NCBI GenBank assembly: GCA_013042825.1 | Contig: JABDPL010000282.1 | Span: forward strand, 1 to 22,861 | DNA length: 22,861 bases | Origin: Flavobacteriaceae bacterium | GTDB lineage: Bacteria; Bacteroidota; Bacteroidia; Flavobacteriales; Flavobacteriaceae | Direction of reading: 5' to 3' | In this document: positions 14,812 to 22,131 of the stretch, piece by piece | Layout: every line of letters begins with the position of its first letter | Numbering within the stretch: position 1 is the stretch's first letter | The notes under the pieces: model-generated | Seen by the model: the letters and a program-made list of their open reading frames with translations, nothing else | Told to the model about the DNA's origin: nothing | Database searches by the model: none | Program-made: the position numbers and the translations under genes

Positions 14812-15007
14812 ACACAAATAGAAGCGATTTAAAGGCGGTATTGCAGAATAAAGACTAAGTTATACCAAAGACTTATAAACCTCTCTGAGAAGCGCCTTAT
14901 TTGACGCTTATAGTAATAACTTGCGTCTATAAACACCCTAAGCCGCTATAAGTTTTCCTTATGCATTCAAATTTCGCAGGAATCGACTTAAATCTCCCAT
15001 ACTTTTA
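14812..15007. other. Noncoding gap with several inverted repeats
   Basis: No ORF is supported. Paired segments include AAGGCG (14832-14837) with CGCCTT (14893-14898), and CTTATAG (14907-14913) with CTATAAG (14946-14952), the latter followed by TTTTCCTT. Related words (ACTTATAAAC, GTCTATAAAC) recur. It could hold a poor terminator for the mnmG transcript or a small RNA. It has no DnaA-box cluster, so it is not an origin. Confidence 0.3.
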
Positions 15008-15015
15008 TATTTTTG
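15008..15015 (+). promoter_or_regulatory. TAnnTTTG -7 box for the OmpH-like lipoprotein
   Basis: TATTTTTG, a perfect match, lies 23 bp before the ATG at 15039, predicting a leader of about 17-20 nt. No clear -33 TTG is seen. Confidence 0.5.
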
Positions 15016-15038
15016 CCGGGAATTAAAAATGAAATAGG

Positions 15039-15557
15039 ATGAAAAAAATTGCCTGGATAATTCTATCGCTGTTTGTTCTTGTTGGATGTCAACAACAACA
15101 AAAGATAGGATATATCGACAACGGAAAGCTTATCAATGACTATCAGGAGAAAATAGATATTGAGGAGAAATATAAAGCCAAGGATGAAGTTTTTAGCAGG
15201 CGAACCGACAGCATCGGTAAAGCCTTTCAATTGGAAGCCCAGGATTTTCAGTTGAAGGCTCAACGCATGTCTCAAAGCAAACAACAGGAAAAATATGATG
15301 AGCTAAGCCAGAAGCAGCAGTTGCTTCAGCAACAACTCCAGTTCGAGCAACAACAATTGCAGCAGGCGTTCAATTCGGAAATCGATTCAGTGATCATAAA
15401 AGTGAAGGACTTTGTTCAGGATTATGGTGAGAACAATGGTTACACCTATATCTTGGGAACTACAGAGGCATCGAGCAGTGTGATGTATGGCCTTCCGGAA
15501 AATGATCTCACCCAGATCGTACTGGATGCGCTGAATGCTGAATATAAAAAGGATTGA
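15039..15557 (+). CDS. OmpH/Skp-like periplasmic chaperone lipoprotein
   Basis: Protein of 172 residues with a lipoprotein signal peptide: MKK, hydrophobic core, lipobox LVGC with acylated Cys at 17. The mature part fits the OmpH/Skp family. It has a short first beta strand (KIGYIDNGKLINDY, where family members carry a VDxxKLL-like block). A long Gln-rich coiled-coil hairpin (about 40-115) forms the tentacle, and the C-terminal strands (YTYILGTTEASSSVMYG) complete the trimeric body. Skp-type proteins hold unfolded outer-membrane proteins in the periplasm; here the chaperone would be tethered to a membrane. The tentacles are unusually Gln-rich. It appears to be monocistronic, with its own -7 box and an intrinsic terminator 26 bp downstream. 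Confidence 0.85.
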   Translation: MKKIAWIILSLFVLVGCQQQQKIGYIDNGKLINDYQEKIDIEEKYKAKDEVFSRRTDSIGKAFQLEAQDFQLKAQRMSQSKQQEKYDELSQKQQLLQQQLQFEQQQLQQAFNSEIDSVIIKVKDFVQDYGENNGYTYILGTTEASSSVMYGLPENDLTQIVLDALNAEYKKD

Positions 15558-15582
15558 TCACAACTATCGAATAGCACATAAA

Positions 15583-15604
15583 CCATGCCTCTGCATGGCT
15601 TTTT
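15583..15604 (+). terminator. Intrinsic terminator of the OmpH-like gene
   Basis: CCATGC (15583-15588) and GCATGG (15593-15598) form a perfect 6-bp stem with a CTCT tetraloop, followed by C and five T. The T-run overlaps the stop codon of the convergent kinase gene (TTA at 15603-15605). In the opposite direction the T-run is weak. Confidence 0.75.
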
Positions 15605-16523
15605 ATGTTATAAACTTAAGTGCTCTAGGTAAAATGCTGATTTCAAAAGAACCTGAGCCTACCAGTTCTCCATCGGCTTCTATTACAGGCTGAATGGATC
15701 CGGTAACCTCAACGCGCAAGCCTTTTATCTTATCGGTCTGAACGAATCGGGATTTGGTGATCTTGCCATTGAACAACGACCGAAATAACAGCAGCACCTG
15801 GAATCTTTTCATATTGCCCGCAACGCTAAGATCGAAATAGCCATCGGCGGTGTCAGGATCTGATGTTAACTGCATGCCCCCACCTGCAAACCTGCCTAAT
15901 CCTGCAACAATCATCAAACAGCTGCTTTGAATGCTCACGTCCTTCCAGCTGATCTGAGCTTCGAATTTTCTATAGGTGAACAGGCCGCTCAGAGCCCCGA
16001 TTAAATAGGCCAACGGCCCCAATGCTTTGAAGCGACTAATGGTTTTTATAACATGCCCGTCGAAACCCACTCCCACCAAATTATTGAAATATACCGGCTC
16101 AGCAGCATCATCGTCAAGTTGAATACATCCGATATCCAGGGCTTTGGCTTGTCCGGCTTTTATTTTTTTTATCGCTTTTTCCGAGCTCTTCGGAATATTG
16201 AACTGTCTTGCCCAATCGTTGCCGGTACCTATGGGAATTATACCAACCTTGAATTCTTCCGGCCTGATCACTTTTTGTCGCATAAGCCCATTGACAAGCT
16301 CATGAAGCGTGCCGTCACCCCCAACACAAATGAAATGTCTGAACCCTTGAGTAACGGCGTCCATTGCCAATTCAACACAATGCCCGCAATAGGCGCTTTC
16401 ACAGGCCTCAAAATTTAAACCTTGTGCTGACAGCTGGGCCTTTATTTCAGGCCATCGTTTTATGGATTTGCCGCCTCCGGAAGTCGGATTGACAATAACA
16501 AACCAATTGTTGGTATCGCCCAT
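15603..16523 (-). CDS. Diacylglycerol kinase-family lipid kinase
   Basis: Cytoplasmic or membrane-associated kinase of 306 residues in the DagK/YegS/sphingosine-kinase fold family, which phosphorylates diacylglycerol or a related lipid with ATP. Motifs are NPTSGGGKS (12-20), the nucleotide-binding VGGDGTLHEL (67-76), and IPIGTGNDWARQF (96-108). The C-terminal beta-sandwich ends with the usual EADGE region (IEADGEL, about 282-288). The lipid specificity cannot be set from sequence. Bacterial members recycle diacylglycerol into phosphatidic acid, and Bacteroidota also make sphingolipids. It starts one base after the holB stop codon, so the two form an operon. A hairpin over the junction suggests translational coupling. 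Confidence 0.88.
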   Translation of the reverse strand: MGDTNNWFVIVNPTSGGGKSIKRWPEIKAQLSAQGLNFEACESAYCGHCVELAMDAVTQGFRHFICVGGDGTLHELVNGLMRQKVIRPEEFKVGIIPIGTGNDWARQFNIPKSSEKAIKKIKAGQAKALDIGCIQLDDDAAEPVYFNNLVGVGFDGHVIKTISRFKALGPLAYLIGALSGLFTYRKFEAQISWKDVSIQSSCLMIVAGLGRFAGGGMQLTSDPDTADGYFDLSVAGNMKRFQVLLLFRSLFNGKITKSRFVQTDKIKGLRVEVTGSIQPVIEADGELVGSGSFEISILPRALKFIT

Positions 16524-16534
16524 TTTAATTGGGC
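16518..16534 (-). promoter_or_regulatory. Hairpin over the holB stop/kinase start
   Basis: GCCCA and TGGGC form a 5-bp stem around a 7-nt loop. On the minus-strand mRNA it contains the holB stop codon and part of the kinase ATG. The opposite strand shows the stem followed by TTTTTA, so it could alternatively act as an antisense terminator. Confidence 0.35.
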
Positions 16535-17679
16535 TTTTTATGCAATAAGCGGGTGAGTTTTATAGATAAATCAGTTAGGACGATCTTTGAGTTTGCATTC
16601 CGCTCAATATGATAAATGGCATCCTGAAGCTCCTGGTTAATATCCACGATGTTGTTCTCATGCACAAAGGGAGCGAATTTTTCCAGATTGAAACCATTTA
16701 CTTTGGGCTCGGCGTAAACCAGCGATGGCACCTGGTAATTCAGAAGCATGGCTTGCCGGAACATATCGCTGCAAAAATTAAGAAACTGCTTCTGGGTTTC
16801 CCGACCTGTTTTTGCCACCTCTTCACTCCAGGATATCAGGTCATGAATTGCAGATTTGCTTCCTTTGGCCTTAAAAGCACTGCGGATCCAGAAGACAAAC
16901 CATTCTTCAAACCTGAAATCTTCGCTGTCGGAATAAACGAGATCTGTCGCCTTATTATAATTTCCGTTGGCCTGATGCGCGATTTTCATGGCAACCTGCT
17001 CCTCCAGTCCGTAGGTTCTGATAAGCGCACTCTTAATGACCTCCTGGCTCAAAGGAGGGAAATGCAAAAGCTGGCATCTCGATCTGATAGTTGAGATTAC
17101 CTGCTCTTCGTCCTCTGCTATCAAAAGAAAAATAGTACGATCAGGGGGCTCCTCAATAAGTTTTAGCAGCTTGTTGGCACATGAGATGTTCATGCGTTCC
17201 GCCATCCAGATGATCATTACCTTATGACCCCCTTCATAAGCTTTTAATGACAATGCTTTTACTATGTCCTGAGCCTCATCAACCCCTATCTGCCCCTGCT
17301 TATTATCAATACCTAGCTTATTGTACCAGTCGTAAAGATTACAATAGGGCTGCTCGGTGATAAGGTTTATCCATTCCTCAAGAAATAGGGACGACACAGG
17401 ATGACTTTTAATCCTGGCATTGGTCGCAACCGGAAAAACAAAATGCAGATCAGGATGTGAATAATGTTCAAATTTCACATTACAGGCTTCGTTTCCTCCG
17501 GTGTTATCACCCCCGCTATTGTTGCAAAGGATATATTGGGCATAGGCGATTGCCATGGGCAAGGTTCCGGTACCCTCTCCACCAACAAAAAGTTGAGCGT
17601 GAGGAATCCGTCCTGAATCAACACTGTGTGTCAAATGTTTCTTTAAGTGATCCTGCCCGAGGACATCGGCAAATAACAT
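16525..17679 (-). CDS. holB: DNA polymerase III subunit delta'
   Basis: Clamp-loader subunit of 384 residues that helps load the beta sliding clamp at replication forks. The N-terminus FADVLGQDHLKKHL...GRIPHAQLFVGG is the standard delta'/DnaX opening. The P-loop position reads GGEGTGT (33-39) with Thr in place of the catalytic Lys, as expected because delta' does not hydrolyse ATP. The sensor region contains CANKLLKLIEEPP and the STIRSRCQ arginine-finger (SRC) motif. The zinc module is reduced: only two Cys (C52, C66) lie between the P-loop and the HPDLHF block. The ATG at 17679 fits family N-termini; a perfect -7 box ends only 4 bp upstream, hinting at a leaderless mRNA. It is first in an operon with the lipid kinase. 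Confidence 0.9.
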   Translation of the reverse strand: MLFADVLGQDHLKKHLTHSVDSGRIPHAQLFVGGEGTGTLPMAIAYAQYILCNNSGGDNTGGNEACNVKFEHYSHPDLHFVFPVATNARIKSHPVSSLFLEEWINLITEQPYCNLYDWYNKLGIDNKQGQIGVDEAQDIVKALSLKAYEGGHKVMIIWMAERMNISCANKLLKLIEEPPDRTIFLLIAEDEEQVISTIRSRCQLLHFPPLSQEVIKSALIRTYGLEEQVAMKIAHQANGNYNKATDLVYSDSEDFRFEEWFVFWIRSAFKAKGSKSAIHDLISWSEEVAKTGRETQKQFLNFCSDMFRQAMLLNYQVPSLVYAEPKVNGFNLEKFAPFVHENNIVDINQELQDAIYHIERNANSKIVLTDLSIKLTRLLHKKPN

Positions 17680-17683
17680 ATCA

Positions 17684-17691
17684 CAAATATA
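17684..17691 (-). promoter_or_regulatory. TAnnTTTG -7 box abutting holB
   Basis: The minus strand reads TATATTTG, a perfect match, with only 4 bp between the box and the holB ATG. If used, transcription would start at or next to the start codon. No -33 TTG is clear. Confidence 0.4.
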
Positions 17692-17753
17692 AAATTTTTC
17701 ATCTCGGCTAACTCATGATAAAAATTTATATTTTAGGCTATTAATACTAAGGA

Positions 17754-19289
17754 ATGTCCCTACAGAATCTTCGATATTTTATCCTGCTATGCTGCTTTAC
17801 CGGCCTTATCAATGGCCAGGAAAAGCAGGAATTCAATCAAATTGCCTCCCATTACATCAACGGGGACGCGCTCATCATTGGCAATAACATTGTTAGCGGC
17901 CATGAAGAAAAACCCTTTGACGATTTCTCCCTGATCAACGATCAGGTGCGCATGCGATATGTCGATGTTGATCGCGAGGGACGCACCTTTTCATCGAGTT
18001 CGGCCACCCTCAAAGTTCCTGACAGTTCGGCTACACCCGTAAGAGTACTGCTGTATTGGTCGGCTGTTTATCCTTTTGCTAAAGGAACAAAGCGCGACAG
18101 ACCAGATGAGATCATCTATTACGGCAGTGGCGACCGGGTAAAAGGTATTGAATCGGTTCTCATAAAAGCACCCGGTATGGCCGAATATACAGAAGTGCAG
18201 GGAACTGTCCTTTTCGACGGACTCAACAAAGCCGGGTATGAAGACAGCGCGCCATATTTCTGTTATGCCGATATTACAGATATGATCAGGGCACTGGAAT
18301 ATCCTGAAGGCGAATATACGGTTGCAAATGTTAAGGCTTCCCAGGGCTTTGTCTCCGGGGGTGTATCAGGAGGCTGGTTTCTTTTCTTTGTATATGAATC
18401 TGCTCAGGCCAGCCCGAAGTATATCAGCGCCTATCATGGTTTTGCGAGCATAAATGACAACACGGTAGATATTGAATTAAGAGATTTTAAAACCAAGGAA
18501 GAAGGAAGAATTGATGCGTCTATCTTTGCAGCCGCCCTGGAGGGCGATGGAAAGCTTTACCAGGACAAACTGGAAATGCTCAATTATAAAGACAGTAGTT
18601 TCGTGGCATTAAAAAATGAAGTACGCCCCAGCAAGAACTTTTTCAATAGCAGGATCAGCATTGACGACAAGTACTTTAAATTAAGAAATCCCAACAGCAC
18701 GAATACTTTGGGTTTTGATGTGCTCAGGACAAAGGTCCCATTTGAGCTCTTTTCAAATAACCAAACCTCTACTACACTCCGTTTTTCAACTAAGGCTGAC
18801 CGCTTCTATGCTTATTTTGCCGGATTCAGTATAGAAATAAATGAGATCTTTCAGTTAGAGAAAGAGGCGATTGACAAGGAAAAAATTCTGGCAGACCATG
18901 AAGCTACGCCTGCTCAAAATTCAGATGAGAGCGTCGATTCTGAGGATCCTGAAGTTTTAACTGAAGCAACCGCTGCAACCAGCCATGATTTATCTAATCG
19001 GCAAATGGAAAAACGCATGCGGAAAGTGGATATCAGGATTCCGGGATTAGAGCCCGGATATTATTTGATTTCGAATGTCTTCTCCAAACCGAGTTATGCC
19101 AGGCGATGGGAAACGTTCTTAACAAGCAAGAACCATGAACCAAAAACGTTTATAAATCCTAAAAACAACTGGCACTATGTTCACGTGTATAATGCAGCCG
19201 ACATCGAGCCGGTTTACAAAACATATCTCAAATTAGTAAAACTAGATTATTTTAAGGAGATTTGGGTGTTTAAAATTAACATGAAATAA
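17754..19289 (+). CDS. Adhesin-type N-terminal domain protein with SPOR-like tail
   Basis: Exported protein of 511 residues with a signal peptide (about 1-21, ending ...LINGQ). Residues about 35-370 resemble the N-terminal domain of giant flavobacterial gliding/type IX-secreted adhesins: GNNIVS, FSSSSATL, LLYWSAVYP, EYTVANVKASQG, GGVSGGWFLFFVYE, RNPNSTNTLGFDV, and NNQT...LRFST. Instead of adhesive repeats and a type IX sorting domain, it has an acidic linker (about 375-425) and a C-terminal SPOR-like domain (434-511; GYYLISNVFSKPSYARRWE, INPKNNWHYVHV, EIWVFKI). SPOR domains bind denuded peptidoglycan glycan, but the resemblance here is structural-pattern only. It lies 17 bp upstream of pgk and divergent from holB. 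The role is unknown; cell-surface attachment or gliding is a guess. Confidence 0.65.
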   Translation: MSLQNLRYFILLCCFTGLINGQEKQEFNQIASHYINGDALIIGNNIVSGHEEKPFDDFSLINDQVRMRYVDVDREGRTFSSSSATLKVPDSSATPVRVLLYWSAVYPFAKGTKRDRPDEIIYYGSGDRVKGIESVLIKAPGMAEYTEVQGTVLFDGLNKAGYEDSAPYFCYADITDMIRALEYPEGEYTVANVKASQGFVSGGVSGGWFLFFVYESAQASPKYISAYHGFASINDNTVDIELRDFKTKEEGRIDASIFAAALEGDGKLYQDKLEMLNYKDSSFVALKNEVRPSKNFFNSRISIDDKYFKLRNPNSTNTLGFDVLRTKVPFELFSNNQTSTTLRFSTKADRFYAYFAGFSIEINEIFQLEKEAIDKEKILADHEATPAQNSDESVDSEDPEVLTEATAATSHDLSNRQMEKRMRKVDIRIPGLEPGYYLISNVFSKPSYARRWETFLTSKNHEPKTFINPKNNWHYVHVYNAADIEPVYKTYLKLVKLDYFKEIWVFKINMK

Positions 19290-19306
19290 TAAGATCGAGT
19301 TTAATC

Positions 19307-20494
19307 ATGAAAACACTAAACGATATAGACTTTAAATCGAAAAAAGCCTTGGTAAGGGTAGATTTTAATGTGCCATTGAATGAGAACTTCGAAGTCACTG
19401 ACAATACCCGGATCAAAGCAGCTAAACCAACGGTGATAAAGATTCTGGAAGACGGGGGAAGTTGTGTCCTTATGTCGCACCTCGGTCGGCCTAAAGGGAT
19501 TCAGGACGAATTTTCATTGAGGCATATCGTTGATGAGGTAGAAGACGTCTTTGGTGTTGAGGTGGGATTTGTGAACAACTGTATCGGCCCTGAGGCTCAG
19601 AAAGCCGTTGCAGCATTAGAGCCGGGCCAGATACTTATCCTTGAAAATCTGCGGTTTTATGAGGAGGAAAAGAAAGGAGACCCGGATTTTGCCCATGAAT
19701 TATCACTTTTAGGGGATGTTTACGTTAATGATGCCTTTGGAACAGCTCACCGCGCACATGCTTCAACCGCGACGGTCGCAAAGTTCTTCCCTGATAATAA
19801 ATGCTTTGGCGCCTTGATGGCAAAAGAGATTGAAAGCATAAAACGCGTTATGGAATCCGGAGAAAAACCGATTACCGCCATTTTAGGAGGAGCAAAAGTT
19901 TCTTCAAAGATCACCATAATCGAAAACATCCTGGATAAGGTAGACCACTTGATAATAGGCGGTGGCATGACCTTCACCTTTATCAAGGCTCAGGGCGGTC
20001 AGATTGGCAATTCCCTGGTTGAGGAGGATAAGCTTGAATTGGCTCTGGAGATTCTGAAAATGGTAGAATCGAAAAAGGTGGAAATGCACTTACCCATAGA
20101 TGCCAAGATTGCCGATGCCTTTAACAATGATGCCAAAACCACCATAGCCGCCATAGATGAAATTCCTGATGGATGGATGGGACTCGATATTGGCCCGGGA
20201 ACTATTGAAAAGTTCAGGGCGATAATCACATCATCAAAAACAATTTTATGGAACGGGCCACTCGGAGTTTTTGAGATGCCAACATTCTCTGAGGGGACTA
20301 TCGCAGTGGGTAAGGCAATTGCTGAAGCCACAAAGGCTGGCAGCTTCTCACTGGTGGGTGGAGGAGATTCAGTGGCGGCAGCAAAACAATTCGGGCTAGC
20401 CCAAAAAATGAGCTATGTAAGCACGGGAGGCGGTGCTATGCTAGAGAGCCTGGAAGGCAAGTTACTGCCCGGAATTGCAGCAATTATGGATTAA
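19307..20494 (+). CDS. pgk: Phosphoglycerate kinase
   Basis: Glycolytic and gluconeogenic cytoplasmic enzyme interconverting 1,3-bisphosphoglycerate + ADP and 3-phosphoglycerate + ATP. Its 395 residues fit the bacterial length. Family blocks are ALVRVDFNVPL (15-25), the substrate-binding SHLGRPKG (58-65), LENLRFYEEEKKGD, VNDAFGTAHRAHAS, ILGGAKVSSKI (the conserved nucleotide-side Lys), NGPLGVFE, and the C-terminal SLVGGGDSVAA with the helix-capping Gly triplet and STGGGAMLE. The gene follows the adhesin/SPOR gene by 17 bp on the same strand with no promoter in between, so it is either cotranscribed or has a promoter inside the upstream gene. Confidence 0.97.
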   Translation: MKTLNDIDFKSKKALVRVDFNVPLNENFEVTDNTRIKAAKPTVIKILEDGGSCVLMSHLGRPKGIQDEFSLRHIVDEVEDVFGVEVGFVNNCIGPEAQKAVAALEPGQILILENLRFYEEEKKGDPDFAHELSLLGDVYVNDAFGTAHRAHASTATVAKFFPDNKCFGALMAKEIESIKRVMESGEKPITAILGGAKVSSKITIIENILDKVDHLIIGGGMTFTFIKAQGGQIGNSLVEEDKLELALEILKMVESKKVEMHLPIDAKIADAFNNDAKTTIAAIDEIPDGWMGLDIGPGTIEKFRAIITSSKTILWNGPLGVFEMPTFSEGTIAVGKAIAEATKAGSFSLVGGGDSVAAAKQFGLAQKMSYVSTGGGAMLESLEGKLLPGIAAIMD

Positions 20495-20575
20495 TGCTGC
20501 TGTTAAAAATTTTCATAAACGCCTAAAAAATACGATTTTAGCTCCGGTTGCGTTATGTGTTTCCGGCTCTGCATC

Positions 20576-22111
20576 ATGAAAAAACCGTTTCTCATATTGT
20601 TCTTGATCTTTAATCTCGGGTGGGCACAAACCCAGGATTCTGTGGTTGTTGATTCCTCAGATCAAAAACTAGACGATCTGGACGGCAGGATTCAATTGGT
20701 AAAACCTCTGGCTGCTGAAGACAGTCTAAATTCCGATGACCTGGAAGACATCCGGGAAATGGCCCAAATCGACCAGAAGTGGCTTGAGGAGCTGTATAAC
20801 CTTTCTCTTTACGACACAATTTATAAGGAGGTTAGTGAATTGAGTTATGAGGCTGTAGATTATCCGGAATTGCCGACAGATACGCTCAAGAAAAGATTAG
20901 CCGAGATCGACGCCAGAACCCCGTTCAATATCGAGTATAATCCATCACTTGAAAGTGTCATCAAAAACTATCTCAAGAACCGGAGGCAATCGCTTCAAAA
21001 ATTGATGAAACTCAGCGAATTCTATTTCCCCATGTTCGAAAAGGAACTCGATAATCACAACATACCGCTTGAGATAAAGTATCTGGCCATTGTGGAATCG
21101 GCGCTGAAACCCAGGGCGAAATCGAGGGTTGGAGCTACCGGCCTTTGGCAGTTCATGTTCGCAACAGGAAAGCAATTCGGACTGGATGTGAGCAGTTATG
21201 TCGACGAGCGAAGCGACCCCATAAAATCAACAGAGGCGGCCTGTAAATACCTCGCAAGCCTGTATAAGATTTTCGGTGATTGGGATTTAGCCCTGGCAGC
21301 CTATAATTCAGGACCGGGAAATGTGACCAAGGCCATAAGGCGTTCAGGCGGATACAAGAATTATTGGAATATCAGGGGATTTTTGCCCAGGGAAACAGCA
21401 GGGTACTTACCGAGTTTTCTTGCAACCATGTACATCTTTGAATATGCCGAAGAACACGGGTTCGATCCACCGGGTAGAGAATTGGCCTATATCAAGACCG
21501 ATACCATCCAGGTGAAGGAAATGATAACCCTGGATCAGGTTTCTGAGTTAACGGGAATTAAGATGGAAGAACTTCAATTTTTAAATCCTTCTTATAAACT
21601 GGATATCATACCTGTTATAAAAGGGGAGAATTATTATTTGCGGCTCCCACGTGAACATGTCGGGGCTTTTGTAAATAATGAAGAACAGATCTATGCTTTT
21701 GCCAAGGAAGAATTCGCCAAACGTGAGAAACCCTTACCTCAATTCTTCAATTCCGATCAAAATGTCAGGTACCGCGTAAGATCAGGAGATTATCTCGGGA
21801 AAATAGCGCGGATATACGGTGTTAGGGTAAGCGATATCAAGCGCTGGAATGGGTTGCGCTCAAACAACTTGAGAATCGGCCAGCGCCTCACGATTTATCC
21901 GCGCAAACCAGGAACATCAAGAACCATTTCCAAACCGGATAAAAAAGTAGCTGTTAATCCGAATGCGAAGACTTACAAGGTGAAACAAGGCGATTCCCTT
22001 TGGAGCATTTCACAGAAGTTTCCCGGAGTTTCGGTTGAAAATATTCGAGATTGGAACAATATTCGCGGTAATAAATTAAAACCGGGCATGGTTCTAATCG
22101 TTTCTCAATAA
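20576..22111 (+). CDS. MltD-like lytic transglycosylase with two LysM domains
   Basis: Cell-wall enzyme of 511 residues cleaving the MurNAc-GlcNAc bond with 1,6-anhydro product formation. From the ATG at 20576 it has a clean signal peptide (MKKPFLILFLIFNLGWAQ). The ATG at 20555 would add seven residues ahead of it, so I prefer the later start. The SLT catalytic domain spans about 160-270: AIVESALKP with catalytic Glu E174, VGATGLWQFM, and ALAAYNSGPGNV. Two LysM peptidoglycan-binding domains follow at 397-443 and 465-511. The architecture matches MltD. No lipobox Cys is present, unlike E. coli MltD, so it is probably periplasmic or surface-soluble. A DUF4837 lipoprotein follows 20 bp downstream. 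Confidence 0.92.
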   Translation: MKKPFLILFLIFNLGWAQTQDSVVVDSSDQKLDDLDGRIQLVKPLAAEDSLNSDDLEDIREMAQIDQKWLEELYNLSLYDTIYKEVSELSYEAVDYPELPTDTLKKRLAEIDARTPFNIEYNPSLESVIKNYLKNRRQSLQKLMKLSEFYFPMFEKELDNHNIPLEIKYLAIVESALKPRAKSRVGATGLWQFMFATGKQFGLDVSSYVDERSDPIKSTEAACKYLASLYKIFGDWDLALAAYNSGPGNVTKAIRRSGGYKNYWNIRGFLPRETAGYLPSFLATMYIFEYAEEHGFDPPGRELAYIKTDTIQVKEMITLDQVSELTGIKMEELQFLNPSYKLDIIPVIKGENYYLRLPREHVGAFVNNEEQIYAFAKEEFAKREKPLPQFFNSDQNVRYRVRSGDYLGKIARIYGVRVSDIKRWNGLRSNNLRIGQRLTIYPRKPGTSRTISKPDKKVAVNPNAKTYKVKQGDSLWSISQKFPGVSVENIRDWNNIRGNKLKPGMVLIVSQ

Positions 22112-22131
22112 CCACTTGCTAAAAAAAATAT

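Noticed and set aside
15029..15037. Three-codon leader ORF (ATG AAA TAG) before the OmpH-like gene
   Set aside because: Such a short ORF is expected by chance in AT-rich sequence, and no attenuation structure follows it.
14812..15038. Replication origin near the parS-like pair
   Set aside because: No DnaA-box cluster (TTATCCACA-like) and no dnaA gene are visible, only scattered AT-rich words and repeats.
16053..17094. Plus-strand ORFs of 121 and 161 codons opposite the kinase and holB
   Set aside because: They are antisense to two clearly recognised genes and show no recognisable domain or promoter.
19182..19187. CACGTG core as a third parS-like site
   Set aside because: Only the central six bases match; the flanking arms do not fit TGTTC/GAACA, and it lies within a coding region.
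20555..20575. Upstream ATG of the lytic transglycosylase
   Set aside because: It would place MCFRLCI before an otherwise clean signal peptide starting MKKPF at 20576.
21648..21653. CACGTG core in the transglycosylase gene as a parS site
   Set aside because: The arms match poorly and are not palindromic; coding sequence explains it.
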